Assembly: GCF_014337215.1 (NCBI RefSeq)
Contig: NZ_CP060635.1
Location: forward strand, 881,501-945,500
DNA length: 64,000 nt
From: Wansuia hejianensis
GTDB lineage: Bacteria; Bacillota; Clostridia; Lachnospirales; Lachnospiraceae
Direction: 5' to 3'
The position numbers were made by a program, and so were the translations under genes. The notes under the pieces were generated by a model. That model was not told the DNA's origin. It made no database searches and saw nothing but the letters and a program-made list of their open reading frames with translations. This document shows, one piece after another, positions 35,392 to 43,637 of this stretch. Position 1 is the stretch's first letter, and every line of letters begins with the position of its first letter.

Positions 35392-36804
35392 ATGGCTGAA
35401 ATAGAAAAGAAACCTGTTAAAATTATGGAGACGGTGCTTCGTGACGCGCACCAGTCTCTGATCGCTACCAGAATGCCGACGGATGAGATGCTTCCCATCG
35501 TGGAAAAGATGGACAAAGTTGGCTATCATGCCGTAGAATGCTGGGGTGGCGCGACATTTGACGCGTCCCTGCGTTTCCTGCATGAAGATCCATGGGAGAG
35601 ACTCAGAAAACTCCGTGCAGGTTTTAAGAACACGAAGCTGCAAATGCTTTTCCGCGGGCAGAATATTCTGGGCTACCGTCCCTATGCGGATGATGTGGTA
35701 GAATATTTTGTTCAGAAATCAGCGGCAAATGGGATTGATATTATCCGTATTTTTGACTGCATGAACGATCTGAGGAATCTGAAAACTGCTGTCTCAGCGG
35801 CGAACAAAGAAAAAGCCCATGCGCAGGTGGCGCTTTCCTATACCCTTGGAGACGCGTATACACTGGAATACTGGACCAACATGGCAAAACAGATCGAGGA
35901 AATGGGTGCGGATTCTATCTGCATCAAGGACATGGCCGGCTTGCTCCTGCCTTATGAGGCTACAAAGCTGATTCAGGCGCTGAAGGAGACGACAAAGCTT
36001 CCGATTGAACTTCATACCCATTATACCTCTGGCGTAGCTTCCATGACTTATATGAAGGCTGTAGAGGCAGGAGTGGATGTGATTGACTGCGCGATGTCGC
36101 CATTTGCCCTGGGAACTTCCCAGCCGGCGACGGAAGTTATGGTTGAGACTTTTAAAGGAACGCCATATGATACAGGTTATGACCAGGGGCTGTTGGCTGA
36201 AATTGCAGATTACTTCCGTCCATACAGGGATCAGTGCCTGGAAAGCGGCCTTCTGAATCCGAAAAACCTGGGCGTTAATATTAAAACCCTCCTGTATCAG
36301 GTTCCGGGTGGAATGCTTTCCAACCTGACCAGCCAGTTGAAAGAACAGCATGCGGAGGATAAGTATTATGAGGTGCTGGAGGAAGTACCCCGCGTCCGGA
36401 AGGATCTGGGAGAGTGTCCTCTGGTAACGCCGTCTTCCCAGATTGTGGGAACTCAGGCCGTGTTTAACGTGCTGATGGGAGAGCGCTACAAAATGGTTAC
36501 CAAGGAGACCAGGGACGTGCTCAGCGGTAAATACGGGGCCACTGCGAAGCCCTTTAACGCAGAGGTACAGAAAAAGGTAATCGGAGATACCGAGCCGATC
36601 ACCTGCCGTTATGCGGATCTGCTTGAGAACGAGCTGGATACTCTTGAAAAAGAAATCGCACCCTACAAGGAGCAGGACGAGGATGTCCTGACATATGCGC
36701 TGTTCCCGCAGGTGGCCATGGATTTCTTCAAATATAGAGACGCACAGAAGACAAAGGTGGATGCAAAAGTGGCAGATACGGAGAACGGGGCGTACCCGGT
36801 CTGA
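35392..36804 (+). CDS. Oxaloacetate decarboxylase alpha / transcarboxylase 5S-type carboxyltransferase
   Basis: 470 residues with a TIM-barrel carboxyltransferase: 'METVLRDAHQSLIATRM', 'FDCMNDLRNL', 'CIKDMAGLL' and 'ELHTHYTSG', including the metal-binding Asp and His residues and the catalytic Lys. It ends after the conserved C-terminal (PYC/OADA) region without a biotinyl domain; the separate BCCP supplies it. It moves carboxyl groups between oxaloacetate/pyruvate and biotin. Its presence beside an acyl-CoA carboxyltransferase makes the operon resemble a transcarboxylase joined to a Na+ pump. Confidence 0.92.
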   Translation: MAEIEKKPVKIMETVLRDAHQSLIATRMPTDEMLPIVEKMDKVGYHAVECWGGATFDASLRFLHEDPWERLRKLRAGFKNTKLQMLFRGQNILGYRPYADDVVEYFVQKSAANGIDIIRIFDCMNDLRNLKTAVSAANKEKAHAQVALSYTLGDAYTLEYWTNMAKQIEEMGADSICIKDMAGLLLPYEATKLIQALKETTKLPIELHTHYTSGVASMTYMKAVEAGVDVIDCAMSPFALGTSQPATEVMVETFKGTPYDTGYDQGLLAEIADYFRPYRDQCLESGLLNPKNLGVNIKTLLYQVPGGMLSNLTSQLKEQHAEDKYYEVLEEVPRVRKDLGECPLVTPSSQIVGTQAVFNVLMGERYKMVTKETRDVLSGKYGATAKPFNAEVQKKVIGDTEPITCRYADLLENELDTLEKEIAPYKEQDEDVLTYALFPQVAMDFFKYRDAQKTKVDAKVADTENGAYPV

Positions 36805-36812
36805 TGAGAAAA

Positions 36813-36865
36813 GAGGCGCTGCAAAACAGATGAGGAATCGTCTGTGGAGCAGCGCTCCGTTTTTG
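36813..36865 (+). terminator. Terminator of the Na+ pump operon
   Basis: GAGGCGCTGC (36813-36822) with GCAGCGCTC (36849-36857), inner ACAGA/TCTGT, followed by CGTTTTTG. Confidence 0.85.
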
Positions 36866-36953
36866 TACTTTTAAAGATAAATGCCCGGCAATCTGCCCCT
36901 GCATCAGATGACAGGATTTTATTTTACATTGTGAATAAGAGGTAAAGGCATAC

Positions 36954-37001
36954 AAAAATCGAGGAAAAATTCCGAAAGCTCGGATTCTTTCCTCGATTTT
37001 T
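36954..37001. terminator. Bidirectional terminator between convergent genes
   Basis: AAAAATCGAGGAAA (36954-36967) pairs with TTTCCTCGATTTTT (36988-37001), with an inner TCCGA-aagc-TCGGA. The A and T runs at the ends serve both strands. It ends just before the P-type ATPase stop on the minus strand. Confidence 0.9.
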
Positions 37002-37019
37002 ATCATTTCCAGAGCAGGG

Positions 37020-39452
37020 TCAGGCTGTTTCCTGAATCTCAGCTTCCCGGTGCCGCAGCTTCAGGTAGAGGTTCCGGAGCATGGTAACCAGCTTGGTCAG
37101 ATACCGGAAGAGCGGTTCTGTGATAATTGAGAACACCAGGAACAGCATGATGCATCGGGTGGACATTCCTGTTATGGCGAACAGGTCCTTCAGGAAGATA
37201 CTGCAGAAGATCAGCCCTACGATGGATATGCCCCAGATGATCCAGCGGATGAGATCCATGGGCTTGCTGATCTGATATAGGATCATAAAGCCTACAATGG
37301 CCAGCAGCATGGTGGCAGCCGTGGAAATGTCCAGGGAGCTCACATTGAAAGTCTCTCCGAAGATGACCAGCGCCCCGACGATCACAGCGTCGGTGATACC
37401 GGCAGGAAGAGCTTTCAGGAGTATATTCGTTATGAAATGGCCGCGGATCAGATTCTTATTCGGGACCTGTGACAGGAAGAACGCGGGCATTCCAATGGTA
37501 AACATGCTGATCAGCGAAACCTGGGAAGGCTCCAGCGGATAACTGATGCTGAAAATGATGGAGAACATGGACATCAGAAGAGAGAAAATGTTCTTCACCA
37601 GGAAGAGGCTTCCGGACCGTTCCAGGTTGTTGACAACCTGCCGTCCTTCCATGACCACATCTGGCATCCGCGCAAAATCAGATTCCAGCAGCACCAGCTG
37701 GGATGCCTGTGCGGCGGCATCACTTCCGGAGGCCATGGCTACGGAACAGTCAGCGTCTTTAAGTGCCAGTACGTCGTTGACACCGTCTCCGGTCATCGCC
37801 ACTGTCTTGCCGGCGGCCTTCAGTGCCTGAACGAACTGGCGCTTCTGGTTGGGGGTTACCCTTCCGAACACTGTGTATTCCAGCACGGCTTTTGAAATGT
37901 CCTCCATGGAACGAAGGGTGGCAGCGTCAACAAATTTATCAGCGTCAGCGATCCCGGCCTGCTTGGCAACCTCTGAAACGGTGACCGGATTGTCTCCGGA
38001 AATCACCTTAATGGCGACGCCCTGCTTGGCGAAGAATCGAAAAGTCTCCGGTGCGTCCTTACGGATCGGGTTGGAGAGCAGAATCAGGCAGAGCGGAGTC
38101 ACCTTCTCGGTCAATTCCTTACCCGTCGGTGTTCCGGCGTATTTGCCGAACACCAGGACACGATAGCCTTTGCTGCTTTTTTCTTCAATGATTTCCTGAT
38201 ATTCCGAATAATCCTCGCGGAGGACAAATTCAGGCGCACCCAGCACATAGGAAGCGTCAGAGAATGTGGCGCTGCTGTATTTGTATGCAGAAGAGAAGGA
38301 GGTGATGCTCACGGGCGTCATGCCGCCAGGAGTCTTAAAAGACTCCTGAAGAGCCGCCATGGTGATATTGTCCGGAGACTGGGCGGCTGCGAAATCACTG
38401 AGGGTTTCCTCCAGCGGGTCCATGTGTTCGGGATCGTAAGCGGGAAGGGGGCAGATGCTGTTGACCTTCATGGTATTCTCTGTGATCGTACCGGTCTTAT
38501 CCACGCAGAGCACATTGACACGGGCCAGAGTTTCTATACATTTCATGTCGTGTACGAGCACCTTCTTCATGGAAAGGCGTACGACGCTGACTGCCAGGGT
38601 CACACTGGCCAGCAGGTAGAGGCCTTCCGGGATCATTCCGATGATTGCGGCCACCATAGAGGTCACGCTGTCTCTGAGGGAAGCCTTGGCGTAGATATAT
38701 TGCTGGCCAAACAGTATCAACCCGATGGGTATAATCAGAATGCCCACAACCATCACTAACTTATTCAGAGAACGGATCATCTCTGACTGTTCGCCCTCTT
38801 TGGTGGCTTTGGCCTCGATGGTCAGTTTGGAGATATAAGAGTCTGCTCCTACCTTTTCCAGCCTTGCGTAACAGCTTCCTGACACAATAAAGCTGCCGGA
38901 CATCAGATGATCTCCCGGCTTCTTCGTAATCTCATCGGATTCGCCGGTCAGGAGGGATTCATTCACGGAAACCTCGCCTTCTGCCACGACAGCGTCGGCG
39001 CAGATCTGATTGCCGGCGTTGAAGATAACAATATCATCCAACACCAGGTCTTCCGACGATACCATCTTCGTCTTGCCATTCCGGACAGCACGAACTTTAG
39101 GCGCGTTGAGGACGGTGAGCTTTTCCAGTGTTTTCTTGGCATTCAGCTCCTGAATAATTCCTATCAGGGTATTGGCAATGATAATCGGAAGAAATGTCAG
39201 GTCCCGAAAGGAACCTACGACAACCAACAGAATGGCTATCAGCAGGAAGATCAGGTTGAAATATGTCAGAAGATTACTCTTTATAATTTCCTTAGTAGTC
39301 TTGGAAGGCGGCTGCACGGAGCAGTTGTCCCAGCCGTTCTCCCGGTATTCGCTGACCTGTTCAGAGGTCAGGCCTTTCCGCACGTCGGCCTGATACCGGG
39401 TGGTGGGGCGGCGCTTATGTAGCGGTTCCGCTTGTTCGATTTGGTGTTTCAT
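37020..39452 (-). CDS. Cation-transporting P-type ATPase (CtpE-like, possibly Ca2+)
   Basis: 810 residues from the ATG at 39452 (GAGG six bases upstream; a GTG at 39464 is possible). In order: an N-terminal cation-ATPase segment, TM1-2, an actuator domain with 'LLTGESD', TM3-4 with 'GMIPEGLYLLASVTLAV', the phosphorylation motif DKTGT in 'VLCVDKTGTITE', the hinge 'TGDGVNDVLALKDADCSVAM', then C-terminal helices. The PEGLYLLASVTLA motif resembles the CtpE group, described in mycobacteria as Ca2+ uptake pumps. Ion specificity here is inferred. It is a single gene, convergent with the pump operon. Confidence 0.88.
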   Translation of the reverse strand: MKHQIEQAEPLHKRRPTTRYQADVRKGLTSEQVSEYRENGWDNCSVQPPSKTTKEIIKSNLLTYFNLIFLLIAILLVVVGSFRDLTFLPIIIANTLIGIIQELNAKKTLEKLTVLNAPKVRAVRNGKTKMVSSEDLVLDDIVIFNAGNQICADAVVAEGEVSVNESLLTGESDEITKKPGDHLMSGSFIVSGSCYARLEKVGADSYISKLTIEAKATKEGEQSEMIRSLNKLVMVVGILIIPIGLILFGQQYIYAKASLRDSVTSMVAAIIGMIPEGLYLLASVTLAVSVVRLSMKKVLVHDMKCIETLARVNVLCVDKTGTITENTMKVNSICPLPAYDPEHMDPLEETLSDFAAAQSPDNITMAALQESFKTPGGMTPVSITSFSSAYKYSSATFSDASYVLGAPEFVLREDYSEYQEIIEEKSSKGYRVLVFGKYAGTPTGKELTEKVTPLCLILLSNPIRKDAPETFRFFAKQGVAIKVISGDNPVTVSEVAKQAGIADADKFVDAATLRSMEDISKAVLEYTVFGRVTPNQKRQFVQALKAAGKTVAMTGDGVNDVLALKDADCSVAMASGSDAAAQASQLVLLESDFARMPDVVMEGRQVVNNLERSGSLFLVKNIFSLLMSMFSIIFSISYPLEPSQVSLISMFTIGMPAFFLSQVPNKNLIRGHFITNILLKALPAGITDAVIVGALVIFGETFNVSSLDISTAATMLLAIVGFMILYQISKPMDLIRWIIWGISIVGLIFCSIFLKDLFAITGMSTRCIMLFLVFSIITEPLFRYLTKLVTMLRNLYLKLRHREAEIQETA

Positions 39453-39521
39453 GTAGTACCTCACTTATAATTTGTCAGATATTGTAAATACTGGAATTTA
39501 GTATAGCATAGAGGAAAATCT

Positions 39522-41264
39522 TTAGCAAGATTCTCTTATGCCGCTGATATCTGGTTCTGCCATCAGTGAATAATTGGTATAGTAAACTACAAAGCCCGGC
39601 TTTGCTCCTCCGGGCTTCCGGAGATTTTTCTTCAGGGTATAGTCGATTTCCACCTTCGGGGCCTGCCTGCCTTTTGAATAAAAGGCCGCCAGGCGTCCGG
39701 CTTCTTCAAAGGTTGTGTCGGGAAGCTCCTGGCCGTTACTCTTAACGATCACATGGGATCCTGGCATTCCCTTTGCGTGGAACCACCAATCACTGCCAGA
39801 GGCAAATTTGAAGGAAAGTTCCTCATTCTGGTAATTGTTCTTGCCCACGTACATGTCAAAGCCGTCACTGGATACATAGTGGAGGGGCACAGAGGAGGTT
39901 TTCGTTTTTTTCTTGCCTGTGGGACCCTTCCGTTTGATATAGCCGTATTCGGAAAGCTCCTCACGGATCTGAGTGAGATCATTCTCCTCCAACGCTATGT
40001 CCAGGGCGGTGCTGATGCTTTCCAGATGGGCAACGTCCGCTTCTGTTTCAGCAATCTGGGTCTCCAATGCTTCAGCCGTCCGTTTCAGCTTGCCGTAACG
40101 GTCAAAATATTTCCTCGCATTTTCGGAAGGGCTTAAGGTGGGATCCAGGGGTACGGTGACCGGTTCGCCCGTATAATAGTTCACAGCAGACAGCTCAGTG
40201 GCTCCGGTCTCCAGACTATATCCGTATGCATTTAATAATTCCCCGTAAATCCTGTATTTATCCTTCTTTTCCGTGTCGTGCTGCTGCTTTTTCTGCAGGG
40301 TTAACTTTTTTACATTCCGTTCAAGCGCGGTTGCGACAATTTTCCGCAGATCTGTGGATTTCTGCCGGATTCTTGTGATGCGGCTCTTGTCTGAATAATA
40401 GGTTTCCAATAGCAGAGAAACAGAGGAAAAGGGAACTGCTTCGCAATCTTTGTACTGGGTCAGGGGCAGCGAGGCAAACTCAAAGGGTTCCCGCCCTCTG
40501 TAGAGGATGGAAGGATAAAAGTCTCCGTTTTTCACGTCCTCGATCATACGGCTGAAGGTGTGGTAGAGGTGGAGTCTTGCGGTTTCTCCGCAGGCACCGG
40601 TAGGAAGACCGCCGTCGATGGAAGCGCGGTAACATAACTCTTCGGCCATTAAAGGCGAAAAACCAGTCAGAGTAGTATAGATGGCCTTAGCCGTGGTACA
40701 GGGCCTTGTGAAAACAGTCTGATAGAAGCGTTCTTCCGTGATTTCCAGAGGATCTTCCTTCTCCTGGGTGCGGGGGATGAAATAGTCCCTGCCGGGAAGA
40801 ACCTCTCTGACAGAGCTCATGTTCAGTGAAACGTGTTTGATTGCATCCAGAATTTTATCATCCTCTGTGCAGAAGATGATGTTACTGTGCTTGCCCATGA
40901 TTTCCACGATCAGTTTTTTGCAGCAAAGATCCCCCAGCTCATTCCGGTGTTCAATCGTGAATATGAGTATCCGTTCCAGTCCGGGCTGTACCACGGAGAG
41001 AATTTTCCCACTGCCGATATGCTTCCTCAGAAGCATGCAGAAATTGGGGGCTGTCATGGGACTCTGCTTGTTCTGCTCCGTCAGATAGGCCAGAGGCAGA
41101 GAGGCGCTGGCTGACAGCAGCAGACGGTGCTGGTCCCTGTTGTTTTTCACAGTAATCAGAAGCTCATCGGCTTCTGGCTGGGCAATTTTTGTAATCCGCC
41201 CCCCGGTCAGGGCCTGATCCAGTTCTTTCCTTATATTAGCAATGGTAATTCCATCAAAAGCCAT
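39522..41264 (-). CDS. rqcH: Rqc2 homologue RqcH (NFACT protein)
   Basis: 580 residues from the ATG at 41264 (AAGGAG seven bases upstream), starting MAFDGITIANIRKEL, the typical NFACT-N start. A coiled-coil middle (about 270-430, 'YFDRYGKLKRTAEALETQIAETEADVAHLES') precedes the NFACT-R domain with 'GSDWWFHAKGMPGSHVIVKS'. It binds obstructed 50S subunits and adds C-terminal alanine tails to stalled peptides. It was formerly annotated as fibronectin-binding protein A. A weak minus-strand promoter (ATGACT, 16 bases, TATACT) lies at 41298-41325. Confidence 0.95.
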   Translation of the reverse strand: MAFDGITIANIRKELDQALTGGRITKIAQPEADELLITVKNNRDQHRLLLSASASLPLAYLTEQNKQSPMTAPNFCMLLRKHIGSGKILSVVQPGLERILIFTIEHRNELGDLCCKKLIVEIMGKHSNIIFCTEDDKILDAIKHVSLNMSSVREVLPGRDYFIPRTQEKEDPLEITEERFYQTVFTRPCTTAKAIYTTLTGFSPLMAEELCYRASIDGGLPTGACGETARLHLYHTFSRMIEDVKNGDFYPSILYRGREPFEFASLPLTQYKDCEAVPFSSVSLLLETYYSDKSRITRIRQKSTDLRKIVATALERNVKKLTLQKKQQHDTEKKDKYRIYGELLNAYGYSLETGATELSAVNYYTGEPVTVPLDPTLSPSENARKYFDRYGKLKRTAEALETQIAETEADVAHLESISTALDIALEENDLTQIREELSEYGYIKRKGPTGKKKTKTSSVPLHYVSSDGFDMYVGKNNYQNEELSFKFASGSDWWFHAKGMPGSHVIVKSNGQELPDTTFEEAGRLAAFYSKGRQAPKVEIDYTLKKNLRKPGGAKPGFVVYYTNYSLMAEPDISGIRESC

Positions 41265-41369
41265 AGACGTACTCCTTATATGAATGAATTTGACTTCAGT
41301 ATAACACATAATCGAAAAAAGTCATCTGAATATTCTCTGAATATTGTATGAATATGCCGGAAAAAGCAT

Positions 41370-41398
41370 TTGACGCGGCTATTGGAATAGCTTATAAT
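41370..41398 (+). promoter_or_regulatory. yicC-remA-gmk-rpoZ promoter
   Basis: TTGACG at 41370-41375, 17 bases, TATAAT at 41393-41398. Confidence 0.75.
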
Positions 41399-41443
41399 AT
41401 ACGGTGAATTTATATGGGCTTACCCATGGAGGCGAGGAACTGA

Positions 41444-42322
41444 ATGATTAAAAGTATGACAGGCTTCGGCAGGGCAGAGCTGCAGGACGCCGATAAGAAG
41501 ATTACAGTAGAGATAAAATCGGTGAACCACCGATATCTGGACTTCAATATAAAAATGCCGAAAAAGTTCAGCTTTTTCGAAGCCGGAATCCGCACTGTTC
41601 TGAAGAATTACATGCAGCGCGGAAAAATTGATGTTTTTATCGCATACGAAGATTTTACGCAGACCAAAGTATCGCTGAAATATAATGAGGAACTGGCACG
41701 CCAGTATATGGATTACTGTGCGCAGATGGAAAAGCAGTTCCTGCTGGTGAATGACATGACGGTTGGCAGGCTGGCCCGCTGTCCGGAAGTGTTCACCATG
41801 GAGGAGCAGCCGGTGGATGAAGAGGAACTTTGGATATCGCTGGAAAAGGCGCTCAGGACAGCTGGTGAAAATTTTGCGGAATCCAGAACCAGAGAGGGCG
41901 AATCCCTCAGAACAGATCTGGTCGGCAAGCTGGAGCGGATGGATGCGGATGTGGATCAGATTGTCAGCCGTTCACCAGGTATCCTGGAAGAATATAAGGA
42001 ACGCCTGAAGCAGAGGACGAGAGAGCTGTTGGAGGATGCACAGATCGAGGAGAGCAGAATTGCTGCTGAAGTGGTACTTTTCGCAGATAAAATCTGTACA
42101 GATGAAGAAACTGTGCGCCTGAAGAGCCATATTACCAATATGAAACAGGCGTTGACGGACGGTAATGGAGTCGGAAGGAAACTGGATTTTATCGCTCAGG
42201 AAATGAACAGAGAAGCGAATACGATCTTATCCAAGGCCAATGATCTGGCCACTTCAGAGATTGCCATCGAACTGAAGACGGAAATCGAAAAGGTACGTGA
42301 ACAGATTCAGAACATTGAATAG
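41444..42322 (+). CDS. yicC: YicC/YloC family endoribonuclease
   Basis: 292 residues: MIKSMTGFGRAE is the diagnostic start of the family. The N-terminal domain spans about 1-155, then a helical C-terminal domain with the conserved end 'RKLDFIAQEMNREANTILSKANDLATSEIAIELKTEIEKVREQIQNIE'. Known: YicC proteins are RNases that degrade some small RNAs. It is the first gene of the conserved yicC-remA-gmk-rpoZ order. Confidence 0.94.
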   Translation: MIKSMTGFGRAELQDADKKITVEIKSVNHRYLDFNIKMPKKFSFFEAGIRTVLKNYMQRGKIDVFIAYEDFTQTKVSLKYNEELARQYMDYCAQMEKQFLLVNDMTVGRLARCPEVFTMEEQPVDEEELWISLEKALRTAGENFAESRTREGESLRTDLVGKLERMDADVDQIVSRSPGILEEYKERLKQRTRELLEDAQIEESRIAAEVVLFADKICTDEETVRLKSHITNMKQALTDGNGVGRKLDFIAQEMNREANTILSKANDLATSEIAIELKTEIEKVREQIQNIE

Positions 42323-42331
42323 GAGATAGAA

Positions 42332-42634
42332 TTGGCAAAGCTTGTGAATATCGGTTTTGGAAATGTGGTAAATTCTGAAAAGCTTCTGGCAGTGGTAAGC
42401 CCTGACGCGGCCCCTATCAAGCGCCTGGTGACAAAGGCGAAGGAAGAGGGGATGGTCATTGACGCGACTCAGGGCCGGAGGACAAAGGCGGTTGTGGTCC
42501 TCGAGGGGGGACGGATCCTGTTATCGGCCCTTCAGCCTGAGACTATCAGCCGGAGATTTAATTCAGATTACCTTGTGAATCCTGATTCCATGGTGAGGGA
42601 TGAAAAAGAAGAATCGGAGGCAGACGATGAGTGA
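42332..42634 (+). CDS. remA: RemA family (DUF370) regulator
   Basis: 100 residues from a TTG start at 42332 with AGGAGA upstream: 'KLVNIGFGNVVNSEKLLAVVSPDAAPIKRLV' and 'GRRTKAVVVLEGGRILLSALQPETISRRF'. Known: RemA in Bacillus is a DNA-binding, ring-forming activator of biofilm matrix and osmoprotection genes. In Clostridia the homologue next to gmk is conserved but its targets are not established. The acidic C-terminal tail (EEESEADDE) is longer than in Bacillus. It overlaps gmk by 8 bases. Confidence 0.92.
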   Translation: MAKLVNIGFGNVVNSEKLLAVVSPDAAPIKRLVTKAKEEGMVIDATQGRRTKAVVVLEGGRILLSALQPETISRRFNSDYLVNPDSMVRDEKEESEADDE

Positions 42635-43253
42635 GGGGATTTTAGTAGCTGTGTCCGGTTTCTCCGGAGCCGGCAAGGGCACGTTGATGAAGGAGCTGTT
42701 GAAAAAGTACGATCAGTATGCGCTTTCCATTTCTGCGACTACCAGACAGCCGAGGCCGGGTGAACGGGATGGTGTGGAGTATTTTTTTAAGACTTCGGAA
42801 GAATTCCGGAAGATGATTGCGGAGGAGGCATTTATTGAATATGCCCGGTATGTGGACAATTATTACGGTACTCCCAGGTCCTATGTAGAGGAGCAGCTGG
42901 CGGCCGGCAAGGACGTCATCCTGGAGATTGAGATACAGGGTGCGCTGGAAGTCAAAAGGAAGCGGCCGGATACACTGCTGTTGTTCGTGACGCCTCCCAG
43001 TGCCGGGGAGCTGGAACGCCGGCTGGTGGGACGGGGGACGGAGACTATGGAAGTCATACAGTCCCGGCTTTCCAGGGCAGTGGAAGAGTCCAAGGGAATG
43101 GGCGGTTATGATTATATCGTGATTAACGATGTACTGGAGGACTGTGTGGAGCAGATGCACCAGATTATCTGTTCGCAGCGCCAGTCGGCCTCCCACCAGA
43201 TTGAATTTATATCGCAGATACAGAAAGAATTAAAGGATAGAGAGGAGAATTGA
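42627..43253 (+). CDS. gmk: Guanylate kinase
   Basis: 208 residues from the ATG at 42627 (GGAGG just upstream, inside remA). It has the P-loop 'SGFSGAGKGTLMKELL' and the GMP-binding motifs 'SATTRQPRPGERDGVEYFF' and 'ILEIEIQGALEVK'. It phosphorylates GMP to GDP. It lies in the same transcript as remA and rpoZ. Confidence 0.97.
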   Translation: MSEGILVAVSGFSGAGKGTLMKELLKKYDQYALSISATTRQPRPGERDGVEYFFKTSEEFRKMIAEEAFIEYARYVDNYYGTPRSYVEEQLAAGKDVILEIEIQGALEVKRKRPDTLLLFVTPPSAGELERRLVGRGTETMEVIQSRLSRAVEESKGMGGYDYIVINDVLEDCVEQMHQIICSQRQSASHQIEFISQIQKELKDREEN

Positions 43254-43255
43254 AG

Positions 43256-43495
43256 ATGATACATCCGTCTTACAAAGAATTGATTGAGGTAATTAATAAC
43301 GGACAGGACATGGATGAGGCCCCGCTGGTTACCAGCAGGTATTCCATTGTACTTGCCACCAGTAAACGGGCGCGCCAGCTGATTGCAGGAGCGGAACCGC
43401 TGGTGAAGACGAGGGGCAAGAAAGCGCTGTCTGTGGCAGTGGATGAGCTATATAAAGGCAAGGTTAATATTCTTCCATCCGAGGAAGAGGAGTAA
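43256..43495 (+). CDS. rpoZ: RNA polymerase omega subunit
   Basis: 79 residues from the ATG at 43256 (AGGAG eight bases upstream; a TTG at 43250 is too close to it). The conserved omega motif is 'TSRYSIVLATSKRARQLI' followed by 'KALSVAVDELYKGKV'. It assists assembly of RNA polymerase. A GGGCTG/CAGCCC hairpin at 43521-43539 follows without a T run. Confidence 0.92.
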   Translation: MIHPSYKELIEVINNGQDMDEAPLVTSRYSIVLATSKRARQLIAGAEPLVKTRGKKALSVAVDELYKGKVNILPSEEEE

Positions 43496-43550
43496 GTGAT
43501 AACGGCGGGATTAACGGGTGGGGCTGTTTTTGGCAGCCCTGCCTGAATTT

Positions 43551-43612
43551 ATACCCGCAGGGCACCCCGCAATACATGCCCTGTTTGTATACCCACAATA
43601 CATGCGGTTTAG
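43551..43612 (-). repeat. Dispersed ~70-bp element, copy D (inverted, internally deleted)
   Basis: ATACCCGCAGGGCACCCCGCAATACATGCCC (43551-43581) matches one end of the element in inverted orientation. The GGAACAGC hairpin part is missing. A second short match (GTATACCCACAATACATGC) follows. It ends 25 bases before the rimO start. Confidence 0.65.
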
Positions 43613-43637
43613 CGGAGCACGGCTGGAGGAAAGCGTG

